Below are positions 55,715-64,000 of a stretch of 64,000 nucleotides of DNA, piece after piece. The notes beneath the pieces were generated by a model. That model saw only the letters and a list, made by a program, of their open reading frames with translations. It had not been told where the DNA came from and ran no database searches. The stretch's first letter is position 1. Every line of letters begins with the position of its first letter. This DNA comes from Bacteroidia bacterium (GTDB lineage: Bacteria > Bacteroidota > Bacteroidia > B-17B0 > Aurantibacillaceae), in assembly GCA_026003255.1 (NCBI GenBank), contig BPGX01000001.1:620001-684000 (forward strand), written 5' to 3'. A program made the translations under genes and the position numbers.

Positions 55715-58700
55715 CTAATTATCGTAGTCAGGTAAACAGGTTACATGCCCAACATATTCATGTTTCCCGCCTTTCAAATCTTTGACATAAATCTTATAAA
55801 TATATACATCTTGGGTCGCTTTACCTTCATGTCCTTTGACCGTACCGTTCCAACCTTTGAATAAGTCAGTGGTAAAATAAATTAATTCACCCCATCGATC
55901 AAAAATGTACATTTTAAAGTTATTTTCATCTATACCAACACCTTTTACATTGAATACATCGTTCAAACCATCACCATTAGGTGTAAAAGCATTAGGTATG
56001 TATATGTGAAATTCAGGATCAATATACAATGGTTTTGTAATTCTACTTTCACAACCATATTGATTAATTGCAATAAGTGTTACCGAATAAGTTCCAGATT
56101 GTGAATAGGTATGGCTTGGATTTACAATGGATGTAGTATTAGTAGATGATGAAAAATCTCCAAAATTCCAGGTATAACTTGTTGCTCCATACGAAGTATT
56201 AATGAAATTAACAAGAGGTTCAACAATTGTTGGATTGGTTGGTGTATAATTAAAATCAGCAATCGGATAAGGATAAACCTGAATATAATTATTAGCTACA
56301 GTATCGTAAGTACATCCATATTGATTGGTTATGGTCAAACTCACACTATATACTCCAGATTCTGTATAAGTTGTTGAAGCAGGATTACCGGTGCCGCTTT
56401 GTTCATTTCCAAAATTCCAATAAAAAGTATCTGTTAATCCACCTGATGAAACAGCATTAAAGTTTACAGAAAGAGGAACACAACCTTTAAGAAGGTCACC
56501 TGTGAAATATCCTTTGGGTGAGGGATTAACATAGAGAGTGCTTACAGCAACTGCTGGAGGAGATGTACAACCATCATCAATAGTTACTGTGTATGTTGTG
56601 GGTTGTGTTGCATAATTTCCCATTACAGTGATAGAAGGACTTGTAGCAAAAGTATTCCATTGATAAGTATATGGTCCGCCATTTCCCGGACTTGTAATGG
56701 AAGCTGTTAAAACGCCGTTTGTTTTATCACAAACAGTGGTAAACATTCCAGTTGCAAGTAAAGGAGGTAAAACAGTCACTTGAATATTTTTTATGGGTGA
56801 GATACAGCCATTGGCATCAGTAGCATAAACATTGTAAATTGTTGTTACAGTTGGATTCACAAGTATTGGTCCGGAACCGGATAAACCTGCTTGATTCCAT
56901 GTGTAAGTATATGGTGCAATTCCTCCACCTGCATTAGCAAAAATATTCGTGCTTTGTCCAAAACATATTGTTGTATTAGGACTGGCTACTAATGTAACGG
57001 GAGATGGTTCATTGACTGGAACAAAAGTATTGATAGGACAAGCATTCGCATCTAGTACATTTACGGTATAATTTCCAGCTGTCAATCCCATTGCTACTTG
57101 AGAATTTCCGCCAGAAGGTAACCATGTATATGTGTAAGGAGGAGTTCCTCCATTAACGCTTACAGTAGCACTCCCATTATTTAAACCATTACAACTAACA
57201 CTTGTTGATGATATTGATAAACTTAAAGCAGGAGGTTGGGAAATACTTGTACTGGCAGTAATGATACAACCATTTGCATCAGTAACTGAAACAGTATAAT
57301 TACCTGCTGATAAATTATTTGCAGTAGAACCGTTTCCTCCATTAGGAGACCACGCATAAGAGTATCCTCCAACACCTCCAGAAGCGTTTGCTATGGCACT
57401 ACCATTGTTTCCCCCATTGCAACTTACATTAGTTGAATTAACAGTTAATGATAATGCAGGCGGTTGATAAACGGTTACATTTCCACTTATGCTACATCCA
57501 TTAGCATCATTGATAATAACTGTGTAATTTCCCGCTGCTAAATTATTTGCTACTGAGTTGTTACCACCGCTTGGAGACCATGTATAAGAATATCCACCTA
57601 CCCCACCAGAAGCATTGGCGGTTTGCACTTCCATTAGTACCCCCATTACAACTTACACTAGTTGAAGAAATTGTTAATGATAATGCAGGAGGTTCAGAAA
57701 TTTTGTACAGTGGCTGTTGTTTGGCAATTATTTGCATCAGCCACTGTAACGGTATATATTCCGACAGATAAGCCAGTAGGATTAGAAGAAGAATTACCAT
57801 TACTCCATGTATAAGAATAAGCGGGTACTCCACCATTGACAGTAACAGTAGCAGAACCATTATTGCCACCATTACAAGAAAACGCTGTTTACTTGTGAGG
57901 CAGTAGCAGAGGGTGTATTTGCGGAAGTTATAGAAGTCGTGCCTGATCCAACGCATCCATTGTTGTCAATGACATTAACAGTATAATTTCCTGGGTTTAA
58001 TCCAGCAGCAACACTTGATGTGCCTCCGGAAGGTAACCAAGTATAGGAATAAGGTCCTGTTCCGCCTACAATATTGACAGTTCCGCTTCCTGCTGAAGAA
58101 CAACTAGCATTAGTCACATTAATATTTACAGTTGGTAATGTGGGTACGGTAATTTGAAGTGTCTCTGTAGTTTGACAAGATTGAGTATTTACGACTGTAT
58201 GATAAATCGTATAAGTTCCTGCTGCTGGGAATATAACACTTGAATTAGTATTTGTAGTAGTGAATGTCGCAGGTGGTGATGTTCCTGCAAAAGAATAAGT
58301 TTGAACCGCAGGGGCAGGATCTCCAGTGTTTTATTAGAGTATAAGTATTACAAATATTATTGCTAATGAATGTAGCATTAGGGTTGGGATAAAATTGAAT
58401 ATTGATAGTTCTTGTAATAGGTGCACAGGCGCCAGGGGGATTCATGGTGAGTGTATAAATTCCGGCGGTACCTGTTGTGAAAGTTTGATTAGGGTAGTTG
58501 GTAATTCCACTTCCGGGTGGACCATTCCAGGTATAAGGACCAAGAAAAGGGGGGGGCGGATACTGTGGCAGAACTTATACCACAAGCAGGGATATTTCCT
58601 CCACTTGTACCTACCGGAAAATCAATACCGTTTACATTTACATCCATTGGATTGCATAATGCATCAAAATACATATATCCACCATGACCTCCTGCATTAC

Positions 58701-59574
58701 ACCCTCCTACAGTAACCCGAAATAGTAACACATGAACCTATATAAGCGGTTAAATCAATAGAAGAAACAATCCAATTATTAGTGTAAGTCCAACCGCCTC
58801 CATTCGTCCACCCTGTAAAAGTGCTACCACAACCGCTAGTAGGCGCTACAATACTGAAAGTAGGACATGGTAATACGTTACCTCCACAATCTAATAAATT
58901 AATGGTAGCGTAGGGTTGGTCGCAGCATCCGTGACCAGCATTTTCTAATGCTGCCATGAAAGCAAATTGAAATAAAGCATTGGTGGCAGTTACTGGGAAT
59001 GTTTGTTCCATTCGTACAACCTGAAAGTTCATTCCCATCCCGCTAAAATTTAAGAGTGCAACACGAGAACCACCTAATGGTGAGTTAGGAATTGTACCTG
59101 GAATAATGCCATTTTACATCGGCTAATGGAGTAGTAAACAATTTGGCTCCAAGTGTTTGAGTTATTTGGACAGCAACCGGCTTGCGTACACGAATTGCTA
59201 TTACTACCTTCTGTTATAGTCCATCCGGTAAAAGTACCGGTTTCAAAATCTTCATTAACACAAGGTGCTACTAAAGGTGAAGGTGGGTTATAGGAATTTT
59301 TAGCATTGAATTGTTGTGCTATAGCAGGATAAGAATATAAGCCATATTTCTTTTTAATAAAATCTCTTTTAAACTTGGGAAGATTTAGATGGTATTCATA
59401 TTCGGTGTAATTATTTGTTTTTGCCAGACGATTATATTCTTCAATATCAAAACCACTCAAAGAATCTTCATAAGAAACAGAAATATGATTTTTGAGGTTT
59501 GTTTTAAATTGAGAAAATAAAGTGCTTAATATGGTTGTAATAAAAAATGGAATTAATAGTAATTGTTTACGCAT
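55715..59574 (-). pseudogene. SprB-repeat and CHU_C protein gene broken by eight single-base insertions
   Basis: On the minus strand, from the ATG at 59574 (signal peptide MRKQLLLIPFFITTILSTLF), the reading frame shifts eight times, near 59157, 59113, 58721, 58552, 58330, 57880, 57702 and 57623. Each is mended by removing one base. The mended protein has 1283 residues: an N-terminal domain with jelly-roll-like parts, five SprB repeats, Ig-like and PKD domains, and a CHU_C domain (YIPNAFTPNGDG to HVTCLPDYDN) close to that of the 8.2 kb gene. The rest is free of stops and the SprB cores are well kept, so this may be an intact T9SS cargo gene carrying sequence errors rather than a true pseudogene. 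Confidence 0.8.
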
Positions 59575-59595
59575 AGTGGATATTTTTTGCAGTTG

Positions 59596-59603
59596 CAAAG
59601 TTA
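59596..59603 (-). promoter_or_regulatory. -7 promoter element of the second SprB gene
   Basis: On the minus strand this is TAACTTTG, a perfect TAnnTTTG match, 21 bases before the ATG at 59574. It rules against a longer start at 59598. No -33 TTG is visible. Confidence 0.45.
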
Positions 59604-59674
59604 TAGAAGTTAATAAAGATTATTGATATGTTTAAATAATTCAAATCCACTATTCACTCAATAATTTAATACTT

Positions 59675-60358
59675 TTACTGCCCTCCACCCATTTTTTTCA
59701 TATCTTCTGGCTTCATTTCGGTATATCCTTCTGTAGAAAGTTTGAAAACATCATCCGATACTGGATTGAAATTAATTTCTTTGGCAGTAACTTTTACAGT
59801 CATTTGTCCTTGAGGAATAGAATATTCCAACGGCATGCCTTTGAGCCCTTTAAGATATGCAGCATTTTGATTTCTTTTACTTGTATATTTTTGTTGTGAA
59901 TATACATTAGGCACTTGTTCAGTATACCAAACTTCCATTGTCATTTCTTTACCATCTTTTGTCTTTGTTGTTACAAGGGCTTTTTTGCAATCATATCCTG
60001 CAATTTTTTTTGTTTCATTAAAATATTCTACTTTATATTCAGGAACTTCTTTCCCTTTATCATTATTGTACTTAGGATCATCATGATTTATTCTCATGTA
60101 GTTTTTATTACCCATCATTTCCATGAGAATTAAAGTTTCTTTCTCATCCGAAACACTTCTCATACTATACATCATGGAGTTTTGCTCGGAGTATGTTTTA
60201 TTATCTTTCCATACAATTTTCATTTCCATATCCCCCATCATAGCAGCTTGCTCGGGTGGTAATCCTTCAATGGACATTTGATAAACAGCGGTTCCTTGAT
60301 TTTGAGCAATCAGTGAAAAATAACCAATGCTTAAAACAGTGAATAAGATTTTTTTCAT
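59675..60358 (-). CDS. DUF4412-like secreted protein
   Basis: The 227-residue protein has a signal peptide (MKKILFTVLSIGYFSLIAQ) and a beta-rich domain that fits DUF4412, a family common in Bacteroidota and of unknown function. The motif KKIAGYDCKKALV near residue 125 is typical of that family. A Met-rich stretch (EQAAMMGDMEMKI) near residue 38 and a Met-rich end (PEDMKKMGGGQ) could bind copper, which is inference. The start at 60358 follows a perfect promoter. It diverges from the M16 gene. Confidence 0.8.
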   Translation of the reverse strand: MKKILFTVLSIGYFSLIAQNQGTAVYQMSIEGLPPEQAAMMGDMEMKIVWKDNKTYSEQNSMMYSMRSVSDEKETLILMEMMGNKNYMRINHDDPKYNNDKGKEVPEYKVEYFNETKKIAGYDCKKALVTTKTKDGKEMTMEVWYTEQVPNVYSQQKYTSKRNQNAAYLKGLKGMPLEYSIPQGQMTVKVTAKEINFNPVSDDVFKLSTEGYTEMKPEDMKKMGGGQ

Positions 60359-60372
60359 AATTAATTTTTTCG

Positions 60373-60400
60373 CAAAAGTATTAAACAAATAGTTGTACAA
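60373..60400 (-). promoter_or_regulatory. Promoter of the DUF4412 gene
   Basis: On the minus strand TTG (60398-60400), 17 bases, then TACTTTTG (60373-60380), a perfect -7 element, 14 bases before the ATG at 60358. Confidence 0.55.
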
Positions 60401-60498
60401 TTATTTTAACTGAATTTCAAATAAAAAAATTTTTTAATTGGTAATATTCTTTTTTGAATGGAAAAACCAATTGGGTTCATAAAAAATAATGTTAAGAA

Positions 60499-60531
60499 TT
60501 TGGCAGTTTAACAACTAATTTCATTTATTTG
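60499..60531 (+). promoter_or_regulatory. Promoter of the M16 peptidase gene
   Basis: TTTG (60499-60502), 21 bases, then TTTATTTG (60524-60531), which matches TAnnTTTG at seven of eight positions, 16 bases before the ATG at 60548. Confidence 0.45.
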
Positions 60532-60547
60532 CCGAAAATTATCATTT

Positions 60548-63403
60548 ATGAAAAAGTGGATTCTATCTGTTTCAACCTTGTTTTTTTCCTTGTCGCAATT
60601 TGTTGCTCAACAAGCACAATTAATAGAAAAAGTAGAACCTCAGCCCGGAAAAATAGTTATCCCTTATGAAAAATACAAACTTCCAAACGGCTTGACCATT
60701 TTATTACACGAAGATCATTCTGACCCTATTGTAAACGTCATGGTAACGTATAAAGTAGGTTCTAATCGTGAAGATTTGGGAAGAAGTGGTTTTGCACATT
60801 TTTTTGAGCACATGATGTTTCAGGGCTCTAAACATGTTGCAGACGAAGAACACTTTAAAATTATACAATCAGCAGGTGGAACAATGAACGGCTTTACTAC
60901 AAGGGACCGAACAGTTTATTTTGAAACAGTACCCTCTAATTACCTTGAGTTGATGTTATGGTTGGAAGCAGATAGAATGGGATTTTTATTGGATTCTTTA
61001 TATGCCAGGAAATTTGAAAACCAGCGAGATGCTGTGAAAAATGAAAAATCACAAAATTTTGAAAACCAACCTTATGCCATTGGCTTTGAAGAAGAAATCT
61101 ATAAAATATTATATCCACCCAAACATCCATATTCATGGCCTACCATTGGATATGTAGATGAATTAAATGCAGCAACATTAGAAGACGTCCGTAATTTCTT
61201 TTTGAGATGGTATGGCCCCAACAATGCCATTCTTACTATTTCCGGCGATTTTGATAAACAACAAGCATTAAAATGGATTGAAAAGTATTTTGGTTCTTTA
61301 AAACCATGCCCTGAAGTCAAAAAACTAAAAACCCAACCTGTAATTTTGCCTGAAGATAAATATGGTGCATACAGTGATCGAGTTTATTTCCCATTAAATT
61401 TAAGAGTATATCCAACAGTGCCACAATACCACAAAGACGAAGCTGCATTGGATTTATTGGCTGAAATGATGGGCGGTGGAAAAAATTCTATTTTTTATCA
61501 GAAATTTGTAAAAAAAGAAAAAGCGGTACAAGTAGGTGTATCTCACAATAGACAAGAACTCATAGGAGAATTTCAAATTTATTTGGTGGCTTATCCCCCT
61601 GAAGACCTTAATTATGAAAAATTATTTAAAGAATTAGATCAGCAGGTAAAAGAAACATTGGATGAGTTTGAAAAAACTGGTATTACAGATGAGGCACTCG
61701 CCAGAGCTAAAAGTAAATTTGAAGCACAACAATATGATGTGTTGGAAAGTGTATTTAATAAATCCTTCGCCATTTCTGAATGGGAAAGATTGTTAGGAAA
61801 AGGTTATACAATTTCTGATGAAATTGACAGATATAACAAAGTTACTAAAGAAGATATTATTAGAGTGTTCAATAAGTATATCAAGGGTAGTGGAGCAGCC
61901 GTTTTAAATACATATCCGATTATAAATCCCAAAGATTCTGTGAAAAGCGTGAATCCAAACGCTGGCGTAAAATTTCCTCCCAATCCAGAATATGCAAACC
62001 TTAAATACGAACCCAATCCAGATAACTTTGACAGATCCGTAAGACCTGTTCCAGGTACACCTAAAACCGTGAAAATCCCAGATACTTATAAATTTAAACT
62101 AAACAATGGCATTGAGTGTTTAGGCACATCTTTTAATGAAACACCTAAAGTTGTCATTCAAATAGAACTGGAAGGCGGCGATTTAGCACACGGAGACATT
62201 AAAAAAATAGGTTTAACTTCATTAGTGGCTGATTTGATGAATGAAAGTACTAAAAACTATACAGCAGAACAAATTGAAGCTGAATTGGATAAACTGGGTA
62301 GTGAAATATATTTCTCTGCTGGCAAACAATCCACTAATATCACCATCACTTCTTTGAAAAAAAATTTAGATGCTACGTTGAAAATTTTAGAAGAAAAACT
62401 TTTTAATCCTGCCTTCAAAGAAGATGAGTTTAAACTTGCTAAAAAACAAATGAGAGAAGGTATTAAACAACAGGAGAAACAACCCGAGCAAATGGCTAAT
62501 AAGGCCTATTACTATGTATTATATGGGGAAAATCTTTATGGCTTATCTGCATCGGTAAAAACAGTTGATAACATCACACTCAATGATGTGAAAAATTATT
62601 ATGAAAAATACTATTCTCCTAACCTTGCTAAAGTGGTAATTGTAGGGGATATAACAGAACAAGAAGCCAAACAAAAATTGGAATTCCTCAATAAATGGAC
62701 AAACAAAAATGTAACCATTACACCACCACCCGTTCCTTCTGAACCAAAGGATGGTCAAACTTTTATTGTCAATAAGCCCGGTGCGCCTTCCAGTGTTATT
62801 ATGATGGGCTATCCTTCCATCAAGTTTGATGCTTTCGGTGATTATTACAAAAATAGAATTGCTAACTTTATTTTTGGTGGAAACTTCAATAGCCGAATCA
62901 ACTTGAATTTACGTGAAGATAAAGGATACACCTATGGCATCCGTTCTTATTTTTACGGTGATAAATACAAAGGAGAATTTACTATCTCATCTTCTGTAAA
63001 AAGACCAGCCACCATTGCATCCGTTGCTGAAATATTAAAAGAGTTTAAAAATTATGTGGAAAATGGTATCACAGATAAAGAATTAGAGTTTACCAAAAAT
63101 TCTTTATTAAACTCAGAAGCATTAAAATACGAGTCGCCTTCTCAAAAAGCTGCTTTGCTTGTAACAATGGCTAAATATAATTTGGATAACAACTTTTCAC
63201 TGAAACAAAACGAAATTCTGAAAAACATTACCAAAGATGAGGTAAATAACCAGATTAAAAAATACTTCTTGCCCAACAAATTAAATACCATAATGGTAGG
63301 CGATAAAACCGTGATTGAAATGCAATTAGAACGTTTGACAAAAGATCCTAAATATAGTCCTATCATCAATAACCTAAAACCAAAAAAATTGAGCATTGAC
63401 TAA
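60548..63403 (+). CDS. Secreted M16-family zinc metallopeptidase with two M16 units
   Basis: The 951-residue protein has a signal peptide (MKKWILSVSTLFFSLSQFVAQ) and two M16 units. The first (about residues 35-480) has the inverted zinc motif HFFEH in SGFAHFFEHMMFQGS and the more distal Glu in FENQRDAVKNEKS. The second (about residues 510-930) lacks HxxEH but keeps the R/Y motif LNLREDKGYTYGIRSYFYG. The layout fits a clam-shell peptidase that degrades peptides in the periplasm or outside the cell. It is unrelated in context to the inactive M16 gene at 4.8 kb. Confidence 0.93.
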   Translation: MKKWILSVSTLFFSLSQFVAQQAQLIEKVEPQPGKIVIPYEKYKLPNGLTILLHEDHSDPIVNVMVTYKVGSNREDLGRSGFAHFFEHMMFQGSKHVADEEHFKIIQSAGGTMNGFTTRDRTVYFETVPSNYLELMLWLEADRMGFLLDSLYARKFENQRDAVKNEKSQNFENQPYAIGFEEEIYKILYPPKHPYSWPTIGYVDELNAATLEDVRNFFLRWYGPNNAILTISGDFDKQQALKWIEKYFGSLKPCPEVKKLKTQPVILPEDKYGAYSDRVYFPLNLRVYPTVPQYHKDEAALDLLAEMMGGGKNSIFYQKFVKKEKAVQVGVSHNRQELIGEFQIYLVAYPPEDLNYEKLFKELDQQVKETLDEFEKTGITDEALARAKSKFEAQQYDVLESVFNKSFAISEWERLLGKGYTISDEIDRYNKVTKEDIIRVFNKYIKGSGAAVLNTYPIINPKDSVKSVNPNAGVKFPPNPEYANLKYEPNPDNFDRSVRPVPGTPKTVKIPDTYKFKLNNGIECLGTSFNETPKVVIQIELEGGDLAHGDIKKIGLTSLVADLMNESTKNYTAEQIEAELDKLGSEIYFSAGKQSTNITITSLKKNLDATLKILEEKLFNPAFKEDEFKLAKKQMREGIKQQEKQPEQMANKAYYYVLYGENLYGLSASVKTVDNITLNDVKNYYEKYYSPNLAKVVIVGDITEQEAKQKLEFLNKWTNKNVTITPPPVPSEPKDGQTFIVNKPGAPSSVIMMGYPSIKFDAFGDYYKNRIANFIFGGNFNSRINLNLREDKGYTYGIRSYFYGDKYKGEFTISSSVKRPATIASVAEILKEFKNYVENGITDKELEFTKNSLLNSEALKYESPSQKAALLVTMAKYNLDNNFSLKQNEILKNITKDEVNNQIKKYFLPNKLNTIMVGDKTVIEMQLERLTKDPKYSPIINNLKPKKLSID

Positions 63404-63438
63404 TTCTTGTATAAAACACACATATAAATTTTAATTTT

Positions 63439-64000
63439 ATGAAAAAAATAATAATTGTAGCAACTTCTTTTAGTTCTTTCTTGTTTGCACAAAATTTTAA
63501 TATCCAGAATGCTTCTAATTATTTGCGTAATAAGGAGTTAGATAAAGCCAAAGCGGCTGCAGATGCAGCAGTAACTAACGAAGGTACTTCTAATTCCTCC
63601 AAAGCGTGGATGTATCGTGGAAAAATTTATTATGCTATTCTCTCTACCAAAGATGAAAAATACAAAAATTTAGACCCAGAAGCCGCTGAAAAAGCAGTTG
63701 AAAGTTTTGTAAAATGTTATGAACTAGACAAAGACAAAATTTACGTGAATGAAAGCGACTTTAAAGAAGGTTTTATTATTTCTTGTAATAATTTAATGTA
63801 TAAAGCTACTTCACTGTATAGACCAAATAAAGAATACGATAAAGCAATTAAATCTTTTGATTTACTTGAAAAAGCAGTCCCTTATGATTTTGACCAATCT
63901 TTGAAAAGAAATAACATCACAAAGGAAAAACTTTTGTACGAAAAATATAAAACGTATACAATTGCCGAAAATATTGAAAAAGCAAAAGAATTAGCCAATC
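63439..64000 (+). CDS. TPR-containing secreted protein (cut by window end)
   Basis: The frame starts at the ATG at 63439 and is still open at the window edge, so at least 187 residues are seen. It has a signal peptide (MKKIIIVATSFSSFLFAQ) and helical repeats compatible with tetratricopeptide units, including SNYLRNKELDKAKAAADAAV, SSKAWMYRGKIYYAI and YDKAIKSFDLLEKAV. TPR proteins of this sort are common in Bacteroidota envelopes as scaffold proteins. It starts 35 bases after the M16 gene and may share its transcript. Confidence 0.75.
   Translation, partial: MKKIIIVATSFSSFLFAQNFNIQNASNYLRNKELDKAKAAADAAVTNEGTSNSSKAWMYRGKIYYAILSTKDEKYKNLDPEAAEKAVESFVKCYELDKDKIYVNESDFKEGFIISCNNLMYKATSLYRPNKEYDKAIKSFDLLEKAVPYDFDQSLKRNNITKEKLLYEKYKTYTIAENIEKAKELAN

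Noticed and set aside
57561-59038. Several short separate genes in the SprB region
   Set aside because: They are consecutive pieces of one frameshifted gene; some begin at GTG inside conserved SprB repeats.

Overview
The window is chromosomal DNA from an AT-rich member of the Bacteroidota. Evidence: Bacteroidota-type promoters (TAnnTTTG at -7), many proteins with type IX secretion (T9SS) sorting domains, two giant SprB-repeat proteins ending in the gliding-associated CHU_C domain, lpxD (lipid A, so an outer membrane), and lineage-typical families (DUF7033 deacetylase, TIGR01777 epimerase, DUF4412, Omp28-like). I cannot place it below phylum. I see no phage, insertion sequence, CRISPR array or rRNA; one tRNA-Pro(TGG) is present.

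Layout. 1-13.2 kb, minus strand: deacetylase-like protein, glycosyltransferase, tandem SCO proteins, nth, an inactive M16 peptidase homologue, a CoaD-like adenylyltransferase, rnhA, two small or secreted unknowns, and a 1670-residue SprB/CHU_C adhesin-like protein. 13.3-17.6 kb, plus strand: epimerase, aroE and cdd with ATGA overlaps, then lpxD and two envelope unknowns. 17.6-19.4 kb, minus: a frameshifted amidohydrolase lipoprotein and tRNA-Pro. 19.5-28.1 kb, plus: three T9SS cargo genes, each followed by a strong terminator and sharing almost identical sorting-domain DNA. 28.2-41.1 kb, minus: trmH, rpe (frameshifted), a glutaryl-CoA dehydrogenase-like gene, surE, pheT, an ABC permease, two rhomboid proteases, mutL, an RmlD-like reductase, a TrkA-type channel and hsp20. 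41.2-53.4 kb, plus: ABC ATPase, polytopic protein, trmB, a small pore-like protein, glycosyltransferase, aroB, a parvulin PPIase, an Omp28-like protein, a T9SS-like protein, an amidase and ridA. 53.4-60.4 kb, minus: two glycosyltransferases, a second SprB/CHU_C gene broken by eight frameshifts, and a DUF4412 protein. 60.5 kb to the end, plus: an active M16 peptidase and a TPR protein cut by the window edge.

The most striking pattern is twelve frameshifts in five genes. Every one is repaired by removing a single base, nearly always from a homopolymer; three are A8 tracts where A7 is expected. No other stop codon interrupts the repaired frames and every repaired length is divisible by three. 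This fits insertion-type sequencing or assembly error better than gene decay. For the A8 cases, transcriptional slippage is a testable alternative. Other points of interest are sorting-domain cassettes that look recombined between neighbouring cargo genes, a TTAACACTTTCG promoter element shared by two cargo genes, a K+-channel-like protein with TVGYR in place of TVGYG, and a CoaD-like enzyme with an extra N-terminal domain. I found no clearly new defence or biosynthetic system.
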